DNA of 64,000 bases from Torymus aiolomorphi (GCA_036365515.1 CM070874.1:49234583-49298582); one strand, 5' to 3'. Shown: positions 17,589-32,361, numbered from the stretch's first letter. Numbers and translations: made by a program. The notes: generated by a model from the sequence alone, not told the origin.

Positions 17589-20236
17589 GCTTCCACCTAG
17601 AGGAAGCTTTATCATAGTAATTTTTTGAGTTGTTGTGAAAACATGTTATAATTGTTTTTCGAGCTATTAGGAATCAAAATACATGATTTTTGAAAAATGT
17701 CTGTATGGATGTATATGTGTGGGTGTGGGTGTGGGTGTGTGTGTGCGTGTGTGTATGTGTGTGCGTGTGTGTGTACGCCTGGATCTTAGCTTCTACTCGA
17801 TCGATTTTAACTGGACAGGTCTCATTTTTTTGTTTTTTTTGTGTGATGGCGGGTCAAAAATTCGTTTTTTGATTCGCCGATGCGTTTTTGTTGTACTTCG
17901 AATTTTCGATTTTCTCAAAATTGGTTTTTGCTTTTTTCTAATGATAAGATTGAGATATTTGAATCGAATGGATAGCATTCGAAAGAGCATTAAAATACCT
18001 ATATTTTCTAAAAAAAAAACAAATTTCTCTAGCTCTCACGGCTCACGTGTTTTTTTTTTTTAAAAAAGCTTATAACTTCTAAACTAAACAGTCAATTTTT
18101 TTGAAAAAAATCATGATAATGCAGAATATAAATAGTTATAATCTGTAAAAATTTGAGTCCATTTTGTCGACTAGTTTTTAAGAAAAAAATTGAAATATAA
18201 AAAAAATGCGTTTTGTATGTCCAACAATTACGGAAGTAAAATTGACTTAATCACTTCCAAATTCCTTGTAGAGGTAGACTTTGGATAGCTCTCGGTCCAG
18301 AAATTTCAGAAATATTTGAGGTTAAATTTTTTTTAACCTTTTTTTCAAATCGTAATTTCTCGAGAACGGCTCCATGTATCAGCTCCAAATTTATCAACAA
18401 TTTTGTATATGATATAGATAATATGTGTGGGAGTTTTCATCTAGATCGTACGATTACTTTTTGAGATATTTGATTTTGAAAATTTTCGTATTTTACAAAG
18501 TCATTTTCTTTGTCGCATTATAACTAGAAGAAACAAAAATTGGTTTAATCATGTTGAAATTTTGTGGAGATGTAGAGTTTATATAATATCGTATAAGTCC
18601 TTTAGGTCAAAGAATTATCTCATGATTTTAGAGATACTTAAGGTTAAAATTTTTTTCGGTTTTTTTTCAAAATTGTAATTTCTTAATCACGACTTCATGT
18701 ATCAGCTCGAAATTTATAGACTATTTTGTATGCGATATATGTAATACCTGTGTAAAATTTCATTCAGATTATATGGTTATTTTTTGAGATGTTCGATATT
18801 TAAAATTTTAGTATTTTTGAAAATGACTTTCTTTGTTGTTGCACAATATAACTACATTAAAATTGTTTTAATTTCTTTGATATTTGGTGAAGATGTAGAG
18901 TTTATATATTATTTATTAGAAGAGTTCTTAGGATAAAAGAATTCGTTTATGAATTTCAGAGATATTTGAGGTTAAAACTATTTTAGCCCTCTTCTAAAAT
19001 CGTAATTATTCGGGAACGCATTTATGTATACTAGAAAATGGAAATGACATGCGCTATGCGCTATGCGTGCGTGTTGTGTACCTGCTTTTGTTTTGTAATA
19101 GCCATTTATTATTTTTAAGGTTAGAACCTTTTTCTTACATCGAAAATTCCAGAAAGAGCACACAAATACGGACAGGAATACTACTAGAGACAAGTACCCT
19201 ATGTGTGAAATTTCACAAAGAATATAATTTAAAGTAAAGGTTATTTAGGAATTTTAAGGGGGGGGGGGGTATATGGTTAATTCGTAAAAAATGGATCATT
19301 TTTAATGATTTTTATATTCGCTCCAATAAATGAAAATTTATTTTAATAAAAAGTATACGATTCAGTAACTATTGTACAATATTCTGTGAAATTTTCATTG
19401 AAAAATATTAAAAATTAAGCCGTTGGCAGCAATTCTGCGGAGGTGCCTTGACAAAATGTTGTTTTGCGGTGGACAGCATATCTCAGCACTGGATCGTCTG
19501 AAATTAAAAATTGAAACAGATATCGTTAGATAAGCACATTCTCGAGGTAACAACGAGGGATTTTTTTTTTCGATTTTTCAATTTTTGGTGACACTTTGAC
19601 ATAAAAACACCGATTTTTGCTAAAAAAATTGACATATTTGTTACTGTAAAATTGTTAATAATTAAAAAAAAAAGCTCTCGTTGTTACCTCGAGAATGTGC
19701 TTATCTAACGATATCTGTTTCAATTTTTAATTTCAGACGATCCAGTGCTGAGATATGCTGTCCACCGCAAAACAACATTTTGTCAAGGCACCTCCGCAGA
19801 ATTGCTGCCAACGGCTTAATTTTTAATATTTTTCAATGAAAGTTTCACAGAATATTGTACAATAGTTACTGAATCGTATACTTTTTATTAAAATAAATTT
19901 TCATTTACTGGAGCGAATATAAAAATCATTAAAAATGACCCATTTTTTTACGAATTAACCATACCCCCCCTTAAAAGGTTTTGACGATAATATTACAATC
20001 AATTATTTTATTTATTTTTCACAGATAATTAAAAAAAAGTCATTCCTATTATTTTATTCATATTTTATACATAATTTGAAAATTAATACTTTTTAATCTT
20101 CATAAATGAATTTAATTATAATTATCTCATAAATTGTTGCAAAAATTATAAATTTTGTCATTAAAACTTAATTAAAGGAATAAGCAAATTAAGTTTGAGG
20201 AAGCCACGGGCCAATGAATTGGCAGCAGTTTTTTTA
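17589..20236 (+). repeat. Long (TG)n-bearing repeat family, copy B
   Basis: Same order as copy A: hairpin (one substitution, CCACC for CCTCC), GTCTGTATGGATGTATATG, a shorter interrupted TG tract (17715-17774) and the 3' end GCCAATGAATTGGCAGCAG. It contains three or so degenerate modules of about 300 bp (18350-19010), each with a GTAATTTCT..., GGTTAAA and GATGTAGAGTTTATAT signature. A TTAA-flanked element (19258-19970) is inserted in it. Confidence 0.6.
19258..19970. mobile_element. TTAA-flanked fold-back element inside repeat copy B
   Basis: Flanked by TTAA (19254-19257 and 19971-19974). Ends are a G run then TATATGGTTAATTCG, and its complement before a C run. The arms are about 300 bp each (19258-19569, 19664-19970) and highly similar, with about 95 bp between them. 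It interrupts repeat copy B, so it is younger than B. TTAA duplications with GG ends suggest a Kolobok- or piggyBac-like non-autonomous element. No transposase. Confidence 0.65.
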
Positions 20237-20490
20237 TGAAATGTATAAATGCTAATATTATTTCAAATTAATACATAATTTTGAAATAGAAACAAAATAT
20301 CGGTTTTAGCATCAAAGTAAGCTAAAAAATAGTCAAGTCATGGTTACAATTTCTACTAGGGTAATTTATTCGGAATAAAATGCAATCGTGAAGCAAAACG
20401 TACAATTGAATTATAAAATAATGATCCATGTTAAAAAACCGCTGCCAATTCATTGGCACATAGCTTCCTCCAAATTAGTGTATCGTTCCT

Positions 20491-20656
20491 ATATGGACGT
20501 GTTCTTGTTTATCCACATACTGATTGTGCACATATTAATTGTGCACACTTTAACATTGGTATATATCTATATATATAGATCTGTACCAATGCTATCTGTG
20601 CACAATAAATATGTGCACAATCCTTATGTGCACAAACAAGAACATGCCCCTATATG
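20491..20656. mobile_element. Small palindrome rich in TGTGCACA
   Basis: Inverted arms, with GTTCTTGTTT at 20501-20510 mirrored at 20634-20643, and five GTGCACA motifs. The centre is TATATAGATC-like. ATAT(A)GG edges. Inserted near the end of repeat copy C. Confidence 0.5.
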
Positions 20657-22578
20657 TATATAGTATATATTTTAAATATAAAATATGTTTATTCATATTA
20701 TACTTTTTTTTTCAATGATTTAATAATTCATTAATATTTAAATAATTGCATATTTTTTCTTATTATTGAAATTATTTGTTATTTGACACTTATTTTATTT
20801 AAAAAAAAGTAATATCTTAAAATATAAAATTAAAAAATTGCTATCTACCCTGAGATAAACTTATTCACATTTTCAAAATCATATATAATAACTCGATTTT
20901 TTACATTATAAATATATTATTATTCAATAATTGTGTATCTTTATTATAAATAATTGTGTACATATTTTAAAAATTGAAATTATACTTCTAATTTTGATTT
21001 TTTTTAATGGTCCGTTATAATTTTCGTCATCCTCTTCTTTTATTTTTAATAAAATATAGTTGATTGTTGATCTTATAATTTCTTGTACCATCTTAATAAA
21101 AAAAATTTGGAGGTAATATTAATTATGAAAAAGGTTTTTATACATCGTGAATTGAATGTGTATTAGTTGCGTTCCAAGTAGGTAGGTTATTTTCTATTAT
21201 TTATATCTTAACATAAATACTTTTGTGTTGACACATTATTAATTGCATCTAATAAATGATTTCTACTTTTCTGATTTTTACTTCCAAAATCGCTAGACAT
21301 ACAAAGATCAATTTTTTTCATTTATTAATTTTACTAAAAATATTTTAACCTCAAACATCTGAAATTTATGGACCAATCATTTTGCCCCAAGAAATCGACA
21401 TAAAAATCTAAAAAATACACCTCTACAAGAAATTTTGAAGCGAATAAGTCAATTTTATTCCAGCAATCGTTGCACAAAACTCATTTTTTTTATTTTTTCA
21501 TTTTTCAATGCTTACGTTTTTTTTTATAATAACAGAACACCCTATAAAAGAAAATTTTTTTTTTAGGAAATATAGATATTTTAATTCTATTTCTAATGCT
21601 ACCCATTTCCTTCGAATACATAGAGCTATTCTCAAGAAATTACGATTTGAAAAAAGGTTAAAAATATTTTAACCTCAAATATCTCTTAAATCTATGGACC
21701 AATCATTTTGCCCAAATAACTCGACCGAAAACTATACAAAATCCACCTCTACGAGGAATTTTGAAGCGATTAAGTCAATTTTTACTCCCGCAATGGTTAG
21801 ACATACCAAACTCATTTTTTTCATTTTTCTATGTTTACGTTTTTATTAATAACAAAAGAACCGTGATAGCTAGAAAAATAATTTTTTCTAGAAAATATAG
21901 GTATTTAAATTCGCTTTCGAATGCCATCCATCCGATTCAGATACATAGAGCCGTTTTCAAGAAATTTCGATTTGAAAAAAGGTTAAAAAAATTTTAACCT
22001 CAAAAGCTCAGAAATTTATGGACCGATCATGTAGCCCAAAGAACTTAGCCGAGATCTATCCAAAAGCTACCTCTATAAGAAATTACAAAGCGATTAATCC
22101 AGGTTTACTCCATAAAACGTGCGCCATAGAGAACACATTTTTTCCATTTTTTAATTTTTTTCTCAAAAACTAACCAACAGAATGGATTAAAATTTTTACA
22201 GATTATAGCTATTTATATTCTGCATTATCGTGAATTTTCTCCAAAAAACTGACCGTGTAGTTTAGGAGTTATTAGCTTTTTAAAAAAAAACACGTTTTTG
22301 TTAATGACAAGAGAACCGTGATAGCTAGATAATTTTTTTTTTTAATTATAGGTTTTTTTTATTGCTCTTTCGAATGGGACCTATCCGATTCAAAAATTTA
22401 AATCCGATCATTAAAAAAAATCAAAAATAAATTTTTCGAAAATCAAAAATTTGAAAATAAAACAAAAACGAATCAGTAGATCATCAAAAATTATTTTCTT
22501 CCCGAATTCGGAATAAAAAAACAAAAAAAATGAGAACCTGATGGTTAAAATCGATCGCGTAGATCCGGAGATAAAGCG

Positions 22579-22580
<2 letters not shown>

Positions 22581-22641
<61 letters not shown>
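22581..22641 (+). repeat. (AC)n microsatellite
   Basis: About 30 units, the inverted counterpart of the TG tract in copies A and B. Confidence 0.95.
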
Positions 22642-22642
<1 letters not shown>

Positions 22643-22761
22643 CCATACAGACATTTTCTAAAATCATGTGAAACAAACTTCTAACACCTCTAATGATGTG
22701 TATAGAGAGTTTTAACGAAGTTGAAAATTTTACTATTACAAAGCTTCCTCTAGGAGGAAGC

Positions 22762-24467
22762 AAAAAAAAAACAGAAAATATTAAAAAACTAAGACACGCT
22801 TTTGAATAGTGATTTTATTTGAAAACACCTACGATTTTGTAACCCCTACATTTCAGGTAAGTTTTCAGGCTTCTTTGTCAACTTTCATGATCCTATCAAT
22901 TGATAACATCGCCTAAATTAAGAAACAAAGACATGTAGCCATTCGCGGAATGAACCACACAATAGAACAGACCGACGACGTCCCCAGAATACGCAAAAAG
23001 CCAAGCTGCGATCTTCAAGGAAGGAAAAAAATCCCGATTGTGCAAAACGAGAACAACAAGAACAAGTGACGTTTTACTGCTACAGCAGAGTCCACTGAAT
23101 CATGGTCGTGTCTCCCTCTCACTCGCTTATCGCAATTGCGGTGAAGATGCGCCGCGGCGATAAAGCTTCGGCTATTATACGCACGAATAATTCATCTATC
23201 GCCGAGTGGCCCTCGATAACACGAGCCGCTTTTCCCGCTGCGAAACGTCCCTCCAGCTTCTCCTTCGACGCCTATCTTGCGATCCGTATCGCACGCGCAG
23301 TATGTGCACTGCCGACAACGCTACTTTTTTCAATAAGTAGCAGCCATGGCTATTTTCTTCCGATGGTCTGCGCGTGGGTCTTTAAATTGCTCATGCTGCT
23401 AGGCTTCTTACAGGGGGGGATATTATTAGAGGACCTTGGCGCTATATTTGCATGGAAGCTATTTTGCGTGTACCGTAATTAGAGTGTGTGTGTCTGCAGC
23501 TAACGGCTCGACGAATTTGAAATTCGAATTGGATATTGTAGCTTCTGACAAGCGATTGTGGTCGTATATTATTTTGCGCAAAATAATATACCTGTCATTT
23601 TGCAAAATAATTGACTTCTCGAGGATCTTAGAAACCTGGAGTAAACAAATAACCATATTCTTACAGTTTCGTGAATTCGAAATTCTCGTTCAAAGTACAG
23701 AGAGACGCAGAATTCTCGTCGCAAGAAATACGAACGCAACAGCGCAAAAGGAGGCGAAATATTCGTGTAACCGCAAACGGCATACACACTAAAAAGTCTC
23801 GTTGGAATTTCGTAAAACCGAAAAGTGCCTCTAACGCACATAAAACGTTAAGTGTCCGCGCGATTTCTAAAGAGCCTCTCGGGAGGAGAAAAATTAGCGT
23901 GGGGCGCTGTTTGATTTCCTCGCGACTCTGTTTCTCTTTCTCTGCCGGCTCGCGAGCGGACATTTAAGGGAGAAAGTTTTTTCGGCGTACCGTTTCGCCA
24001 GAACCCCGCGGGAGAAGGAGGCGACGGTTGAGACATCGCGCGGGAGTCGAAAGAGAGAAAGAAAGATGAGGTCATGAGACGACGGCGAGAGAGATAGAGG
24101 AGTGCATAGGCGACTTTCCAGAGATTTATTTATTCTCGAGGGCCATTTCCGTGGCGATGATTTTACGAGCGACGCGCAATACACCGGATTTTTATGTGAC
24201 ACTCTGAGCGCTGCCTTTATGTTTTCATCGATTGCGCGACGGATAGCACGGTTTATTGTTAGATAACTGGCTTGTGAGATAAATAAATTTCGAAGGATTC
24301 CTCAGATGAACGTGTTCTAATCCTTGGGCAGAAGGTATAAAACTGTCGGGTGCTTTATTTTACTACTCATTGATTTCAGACAGACATCATTTGAAAATCA
24401 AGAGGATTTGTAAGTATGAATAAAAAGAAAATTTCATGTAAAACTTAATATTTAAAAAAAGCATGGT
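22762..24467. other. Non-coding, partly CpG-rich
   Basis: 23.09-24.25 kb is CpG-rich with many short overlapping frames on both strands; the small 28-bp palindrome lies inside. A 126-codon plus frame at 23102 has no recognisable domain. Confidence 0.45.
23564..23591. repeat. Perfect 28-bp palindrome
   Basis: GTATATTATTTTGC is followed directly by its reverse complement. ATTTTGCAAAAT, a relaxed copy of the centre, follows at 23597. It could be a cruciform or a dimer binding site; nothing further supports a function. Confidence 0.6.
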
Positions 24468-24475
24468 TCGTATTA

Positions 24476-24700
24476 ATGGGGTCTGAAGTTTGCATCGTTG
24501 AAGTGCAACGAAATAATCTTTTACAATTAATTAACGTTATTAAGCAATGGAAATTTCATCTAAATCTTTGTTTTAAAGTTATTTGATACTACAAAACCAT
24601 AAACCTACACGCAAAATTAATATTAGTTATTATAAACTTGAAGGAATATCAAATATTTTTTTATTTTGTTGCACTACAACGTTGCAAACTTCAGACCCAT
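24476..24700. mobile_element. Short TIR element with 8-9 bp target duplication
   Basis: TCGTATTA is repeated at 24468-24475 and 24701-24708 (a ninth base, T, also matches on the left side of each). Ends ATGGGGTCTGAAGTTTGCA and ATGGGTCTGAAGTTTGCAA (read inward) continue into an inverted CGTTG...GTGCAACAAAATAA. AT-rich, non-coding interior. Confidence 0.6.
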
Positions 24701-25970
24701 TCGTATTATAATATCATTAATTTTTTTTAAACCAGAATTATGAAGAGATTTTCAACTTCGAAGATTATGAAATTTCCGAAAAAACAAGGTACAATAAAAT
24801 GCTTTACTTCTTACAATATAAAGATCTAAACTTTATAAAGTGTGAACGTGATTATTCAAAAGAATTAGTAGATGAGAAAAATTTAGATTTTTCCGCTTTT
24901 CCCGAATTGTGTTTTGAATCTAAAATTCCATTAAACAAAAAATATTAGAGGATTTTGTAGAACAAAGATTACATATTTTCCCATTATCAATAATTTATAC
25001 AATCATTAATTATAAAACCAACTTACACAAAGAGATACAGTGAACAATTTTCTTAAGAATAATAAATTTTGTTATTGTATATAGTATCGTACGAAGAATT
25101 GAGATTTAAAATAAAAATTAATGGTAAGGATATATGAATATGTTTTATCTACCTTTGTTGCGAGATTGTGATGTAAATAATTGGAATTATAAGCGTAGCT
25201 AACAAACCCATAGGTACAACAAATGCAATATTTAAGAACTCGTTACAAAACTTAATTATACAAACGTTCCATAAATACTATATAATAATATCTAAAATTG
25301 AAGCGTATTGATTACACAAGTGACTGACGATCGTTCTCTATTCACACATAATGAAGTTGAAATGTACATGATTTTTGCAAAATAATTAGATTAGGAAACT
25401 CTCGGGAATTGAGTTACATAGCACGAGCAAGAGTTTAATTGTCCACGCCCAGCTTAAATAATTCAGAAGGAAGGTATGAGGAAACAGTCACCCATAAATA
25501 ATTCAGCGGCTAAATAAACCTCAGACTCATTGGCGATTCGGTTTCAGAATGTGCTGGTTCCGAAAACGGCTTGAACTTTGAACAATCGAATGCACGACTC
25601 TGTCGTTACCAAGAAACAATTGTCTAAAAAAAATGTTGTTTGTGGGTAAGCAGAACTTGAAAGTGGTTTAATTCAGACGGGTCAAAATTATCACCTTTTT
25701 ACTTTACATCTTGCGTAATAAATACGCCTCTCAATAATGGATACCCTGTCGAAAAGATTTTAACGAATTCAAAAGGGTTCGAAAGCTAAAAAAATAAGGT
25801 AACTTTCTCCAACAGTGAAGAAACCGACCCCATATTTCTTCCCTAGACAAATGATTGGGAAAAATATAGGTCCTTAAAAAATGTATATTTAAAAATATCC
25901 GAAAAAGGGCCTATCCATCGCTGTTCGGCCGGCGACTCCCAGGTCCGCTCTCGTTCGGGCATTGGCCAAT

Positions 25971-26049
25971 CCTCCTCCTCCTCCTCCTCCTCCTCGACAA
26001 GACAGCCACCTATATACGTGAGCTTGTGTGTGTGTGTGTGTGTATATAT
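25971..26049 (+). repeat. (CCT)n and (GT)n tracts
   Basis: Eight CCT units (25971-25995) and a short GT tract (26025-26044), at the edge of a CpG-rich block. Confidence 0.85.
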
Positions 26050-29000
26050 TCTTACGCAAAACTAGCGAAAGTAGGCGTTCGGGGCCCGACATATACCTAT
26101 ATACGTAGGATGAAATAATACGTGAGCAAAGGCGCGCTTTCGCGTGTGTGTGCGCGCGCGAGCGAGCGGTTGGGAAAACGTTGCGCAAGCGCACGGGCCC
26201 CGAACGAACGAGTGAGCGAGCTGGCAAGCGAGTGCTGGCCAGTGCGGCGACGGGCCCCGCGAGCCGCAGAGACGAAATATCTCTCGGCGCGTATCGGCGA
26301 ATTATTCTGGCAAGGGGATGGGGAGAGAGAAAGCGACCGGGAGGGAGCAGCGGCGGACCTACCGCAACGACCGCCACTCTTGCCGAGGAGAGTGTATACT
26401 GGCCGGCGACATTTTCGCCTCGTTACTCGCCTACGAGTCTTTAATTTTACTAAAATCTTTCCTTTTATTTTAGTTGCAAATTGCCAAATGTATTATACAC
26501 AATTAATACAGAAACCTTTTGGAAAATAAACTGATTACATATGATGTCCTTCATCGTTGAGAAATTTATATTATTAACCTTTTTAACTACTTTCTCTATG
26601 CATTTTCGTTAACTTAATCTCTAGCATAAAAGGTACAATCAAAATTCTCAACTCGATATGGCTATCTGGAGAACTTTTCTTATTACAACTTTGGCATTTG
26701 CCGTGAATGTTTCATATACGAGCAAGGACAACAACGGAAGCAACGTTACGAGCCTACTGGAACTTCACTTTACCTGTTCCACATACCTATTTAATAAGAT
26801 TATTATTGCAAAACTCATCAAGGTTGATTTTAAAAGTTGTATTTTTTAATTTTATTAAGGTTTTAGGAAAATTGCAAAACGTATTGAATTTGCTATCGAC
26901 TAATTAAATAATTGAAAGAAATTGTTTTATAGTAGACTTTAGGAACAGTAAATAATGAAAATTTGAAAAAACAATTTTTATATGATTAGGACTCGAGTCG
27001 ATATAAATTATCCGATTACTTTGTACAAAGCAATCACAGAATGTTAACAATTTCAAATAGTGTTTCCAGTAAACCCTCTAAACATTACAAAGTCTTCATA
27101 AAGACAATTAAAAAGATACATTCTTGAAATGACGAAGAAGTTATTATTTTTGCACTGAAAGTTCAAACGCCACACCCACGAATTCGGAAAAAGTCTAAAC
27201 TAAAATCAGTGAAATAAACAGAACTTATCGCAGTTAGTAATTCGCAGAGTACGGCGTACCGCAAAAGAGCGTCTCGGCGACCCGCCAACTTGCATCCTCC
27301 TTTTTTTCCTCGAAATCGTCTCAATTGGCGCAATTACGTTCTGTCGAGAAAGAGAGAGCGAGACAATGCGCGCGGAGAAACGAGAACCTCGTAAAATTCA
27401 CGCACTCTTGTGTGTTATTTTCCTCCCCGACCTTCGGTCATCGGCTTTGCATGGAAAATAGAAGCCTCGAGCGCGAAGGTTCCATGCGCGCGGAAATGCA
27501 GGTGACGACGCATCTGCGTATAGTGTCGCGTAGTAAAACGTAGGTCGTTTTATTTTTATCTTTTATCGCTCGGAACTTGGAGCTTTCACGGGCGTCGATG
27601 GTCACTGTGCTCTTACACCTTGTTGTGGTTTTGATTGCGAGACTTCCGTTGTAAACAATGTATAACACGTACCTTTCCTTTGTTAAAAAAAGAAGTTCAA
27701 AAGTGGCGTTTATATTATCTTGAATATAACCCTGAAGTAATGGAAATTACGTTATAAATTACGCAATTTAATTTAAAGTGAAAAACGACACCTACAAGCC
27801 AAGTGTCAGAAACTTGAGTAAAAAAAAGAGGTTGGACACACCGAATTATTGTTTATACCATGCAGGACCTCTCGACTATAGTCGGATAAGGTTCGCACTA
27901 CTTAATTACAATGATACTGGTTTTACCATTTTCGTCGAAGCATTAATTAAACAAGAAATTAAGTACGCGCTTCAGAATTAACACAATCAATCAGTCGTGA
28001 GATTAAGAGGGAGATTAAAGTATTCTTTTTTAATTTCTCGAGATAAAGTGGAACTGTTACTAACTGATATCAATACAATTAACCCCTTTAAGACAAAAAA
28101 TATCTCAGTACAGGTTTGCGTCCTTAGCAACCGACTTATTTAATTACAGAAAACAAGTCTATAAATTAATGTTTTTTCAAATATAATTCAATGATGTGCC
28201 TTTTGAAAAATAAGCAGAATTTATGAAATAAATAAATATTTTTGGTTAAGTACATATTTAGTGATATAATTTGAATTGAAAACTAAATATCTTTAGATGA
28301 ATTTTAATTCCGAGAAATTCAATTCAGGTCACGCAAGTCAAACTTCATATAAAAATTCCAGTATTTCCATTTGAATCACATTTGCAGTAATTAATGTAAT
28401 GTTACGTAATTCGCGCGTACAAAAAGCATAAAATCTGCAATTACAAGTCATATAAAAATTTTTGACGAAAGTCAAATACAATGTATTGGAAACCCTTTGA
28501 CAAGTCAAAAATGATTTTGAATCAGTAATTACGTTAATCCTAAATTAAATGTTTAAAAAAATAATTGGATCTACTATAATTTAGATACTTCCAACGAATT
28601 ATTCATTGGCACACAATGACTTTGCATTGGCAACGACAGAGCTCGCATAAAGTCCGTCGTTGTTTGTTTCATTGAACGAATTTAATCGAATGTGCATTAT
28701 CAGAGCGTCGGTCTGCGGCAGCAGAGCCAGCCATTAATTCAGGATCGCTCGGTCCAATCAGTTTCAGCAATGTTCGATCGCATGCAATTCGGCGTCGGGA
28801 GGTGAAACCGAGCGCGGTTGCGTCGGCCCGGTGACAACTCGTTCGATCGCTTACCGAGTATCGCAAGAACTGACCTCGCATATACTAAGCGTTCGCGGAG
28901 ATATTGAGGTGCGCGCGCCTCCGAAACTTTCCTTCATTTCTTTATTGCGCGAGTCGCTATATTAAATCGCCGTTATCTCACATGCACTTTAATCCTCCCA

Positions 29001-31595
29001 CTTACCCTGCGCGTCGATTTATGCACACCGATTGTACGAGTTTGTTTATGTAATGAAAGAGGCTGTTGTTTTTAATCGCGCTCGCAATAAATTTTTATAA
29101 AGGATTTTTTATTTTAATAGTGCTGCACTCGCATCATTGCTTATATGTGTGCTTGCAGTTGGCTTTAAGAAAGCATGACCTACTTTCGCTCTACCAACTC
29201 TTTAAAAGCTTTTGATACATGTACCAAAAAAAATCAGTCTCGAAATTCGCGATTTAAAAATGTCAACTGTGGGACGACGCAATATCAGGGCGCTTAATGC
29301 AATAAGCCTTCTGGATTTAATAAAATCAAAATAATTCGTTACACATATTTTGGCATAGCGAAAATTGCTTTTGTTCGATTAAAATTGCTTTGACGTGCCA
29401 CTAGACAAGTGATTCAAGTGATCTTGAATGAAAAGATTGATGAAAAATTTCTTAAAATGTAAAATCCTCCACGCAGTGATAATCCGAAGGTCTAGCGTGC
29501 AGTTATCTGCGCATCTCTCCGATCTCCCACGTTAAAAGCTCGATGGACATATTCGAAGACTGCGGCCTTCCAGCAGCAAGAGCCGACTTCCTCGCGCGCG
29601 GGCGGACGGGGAAAGGGAGAGAGGGGCGGAGGGGGAGGGGGAGGGAGAAAAACAAACACATCCATGTTAAGGTCGCACGCGCCTCCTCTCCGCGCACTGC
29701 ACTAGCCGAGATGCAGAATGGGTGCACCGCGCGCGCATAGAGCCGCGTGGGGGGGAAGGGGAGGGAGGGAAGAGTAGTAGGAGAGGTGAAGGAGGCAGGC
29801 ATCGGAGGAGGGAAACTGTGTCATTGTCACTGGGTAATCGGGTCAGTGGGCCAGTGGGACGCGAGGCGACCACTTTCGATTTCAATTGCCCGCGCGCGCG
29901 CGACGTTATCTCTCTCGCTCTCTGCCGCACGAGAGTGAAAACGAGCGCGCGCACGAGTGGGGGCATATATATATATACATTATGGAGGATGCGAGTGTTG
30001 CGCGCGCGTGAGGCAATCGCACGAGGATTATACGCGCGATGTATGCTCGCGGGCGCGGGGGGATGGGGAGGATTGCAAAAAACGCCGGAGGACGCCGAGC
30101 TGCACGCGAGAGAGCGAGGAAAGAGGAGAGAAGAAGCGCGCCGCGTTTGATTGATTTATCGGAGCCGCGAGGGAGCGAGTTATTATTGGACTATACGTGC
30201 TTTTTCAATTATTTCGAGGGATGCCAAGCGGGAGCAAATTTTTTCTCTCTTTGCTCGTCGATGTTCCACCGAGAACCACTTTCGCAATAGCGCGAAATTG
30301 ATGAACAATTGACGATTATGCTAGGACAATTGAATTCCATTTTTCTCCCCCTCTCTCTGTATATCATTGGTTACTATATACTGAGGATTTTTCGGTACTA
30401 AAGTTTTACAAAATGAAAGTACAAAAATATCTCTCAATGATTATACAGTAATTATACAAGTCTCGCAGCCTTCGTCTAACCTTTAACATTTATTATTTTC
30501 ATATATTTTACATTGTTTATATTTTCAAAGGCCGCATAATTGATAATGTTCTAAGCATTCCAATAACTTTCTACGCTATTTCATTGTTCTATTTTAATAC
30601 TTGAGCTCGATGTTTCTTATAAAAGTAATACGTTTTGCAACGTGCTAGCAGCGCTGCGAGAACATAAATAAAGTTGTCATTCCCATTATTATTGTATCGA
30701 AATTTCAGATTTTTCTCCCACGGTGTGTCCCTTCAATTGTTACGACTCCTAAATTACATCCTCGCTTGGTGAAGAAAAGTGAAAGCGTTGGAAACTTTTG
30801 CTTCCACATCTTGCCGGTTCCAGACATCCTCCTATACGTTATACAGGCTTTTTGCCGAAAGGACGTATTTTCAAAGTGTGCCTTTGCTAAATTGTATCTT
30901 TTGTATTATGTGACACATCTTACGCAACAAATGTAAGGCAAGAAGGTAAATGTTTTAAGAATAAAATAGATATTATTTAACATATTTTTAAAAATCTGCT
31001 TTTCTAAGTGAATTATTATTTACAAATAAAATAAATGAGTATTATCAGTTAACAAAAAATGTTTCAACTACCAAAGTATGTCAAGGTCAGTCGGAAACTT
31101 TCTCAATACCATTTAAATATAAATACCACATTGCAGATATTTCCGTATAGACATTTTGTAACTTTTAATGAGTTAATACAACTGTTTCCATTTGGATTTA
31201 ATGATAAAGCTAAAAAAAAATCTTCGGAACAATAACTTTTTCGTAACGATGAAAATTTTTCGTAACAAGTTTCAAGATTTAAGTATAAAAAATTTACTTA
31301 ATCTTTAAAGAATAGATTCTGTTATGTATTAGTATGAATAAACATAAACAATTGCAACCTGAAGGAAAAAAAAAAACCTATCTAAAGATAAAATTGAAAT
31401 GTCAGTATTTCAAAAAATTTAATCAAAATATGTAGTTTCCTACCCACATTAATCAAAGGACAGCCCATCAAAAAATATAAAAAAAAAGTGGCGGCAGCAG
31501 TTTTAACGGAAAAAGTGCCGATAAAAATTTCGAAAAGGAAAGAGAAACGTGGTGGCGCGGTAATTCGTGACAGAGAGAAACGGCGGGAGAAGGGT

Positions 31596-31604
<9 letters not shown>

Positions 31605-31633
<29 letters not shown>
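31605..31633 (+). repeat. (GA)n microsatellite
   Basis: About 14 GA units in a purine-rich stretch (31480-31633); GA repeats are candidate GAGA-factor-type sites in insects, but nothing else supports a regulatory role here. Confidence 0.85.
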
Positions 31634-31635
<2 letters not shown>

Positions 31636-32361
31636 CCACTCGCTCCGGAAAGTAGGACGCGTATTAAAAACCACAGACCGTGGTAACGTGGCGTCACACG
31701 TTGCTTCTCTCTTGCTCGCTCTTACTCAGCGGTTCGCCGATTACCCAATCGAATTCATCATAACTGCGCCGGCACGAAATCCCAGACCGCTCGTTATTCA
31801 TTCTGCTTGTTCACTAACGACGCGCGCGCGCACACACACACATACAGCGACGCGTTTGCATGCTTGGGTCGGTTGGTTGGATACAGTCAAAAATTTTCCT
31901 GGGCCCACGCTCTGCGGTGATGTGCTGGCGTTTGGGCCCCGTCGTTCTGTACACAGCGTGCGGTTGCCGCTGTTTTGTAATTATTTGGACGATCGTGATT
32001 TCTTTAGAATGCCCGCGGTAGTGTCGTTTCAGTCCTGGTCAATATTTTATTTTATTTGTATTACATTAGACTGTTAAAACAATACGTGGTTATATGTACA
32101 ATTTAATCAATTAAAAAAAATGGGATCATAAAGGTATTTTCTAAATTCCTCCAGACCCAAGAAAAATGTTTCACATAATTTTTTACGACAGCAACGCTAA
32201 TGCTTTCGATAAGATTTTGTCTATTTAACATTTATTATCTAATTCTTTGTTGATTTTTCATCAGCCGTTTCGAGGTCATGGCTACTTTTTCATGTAAAAT
32301 TAATGTTGAATAGAAGTAAGAATAAAAGTACTAAGTGTAAAGATATCTCAAAAACTTTATG

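Larger units (their letters stand above)
20433..22761 (-). repeat. Long (TG)n-bearing repeat family, copy C (inverted)
   Basis: Reverse-oriented copy: the hairpin is at 22743-22761, (CA)n on the plus strand at 22581-22641, and the other end (CCGCTGCCAATTCATTGGC) at 20439. Copies B and C lie tail to tail about 200 bp apart. A small palindrome (20491-20656) sits near its 3' end. Confidence 0.6.
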
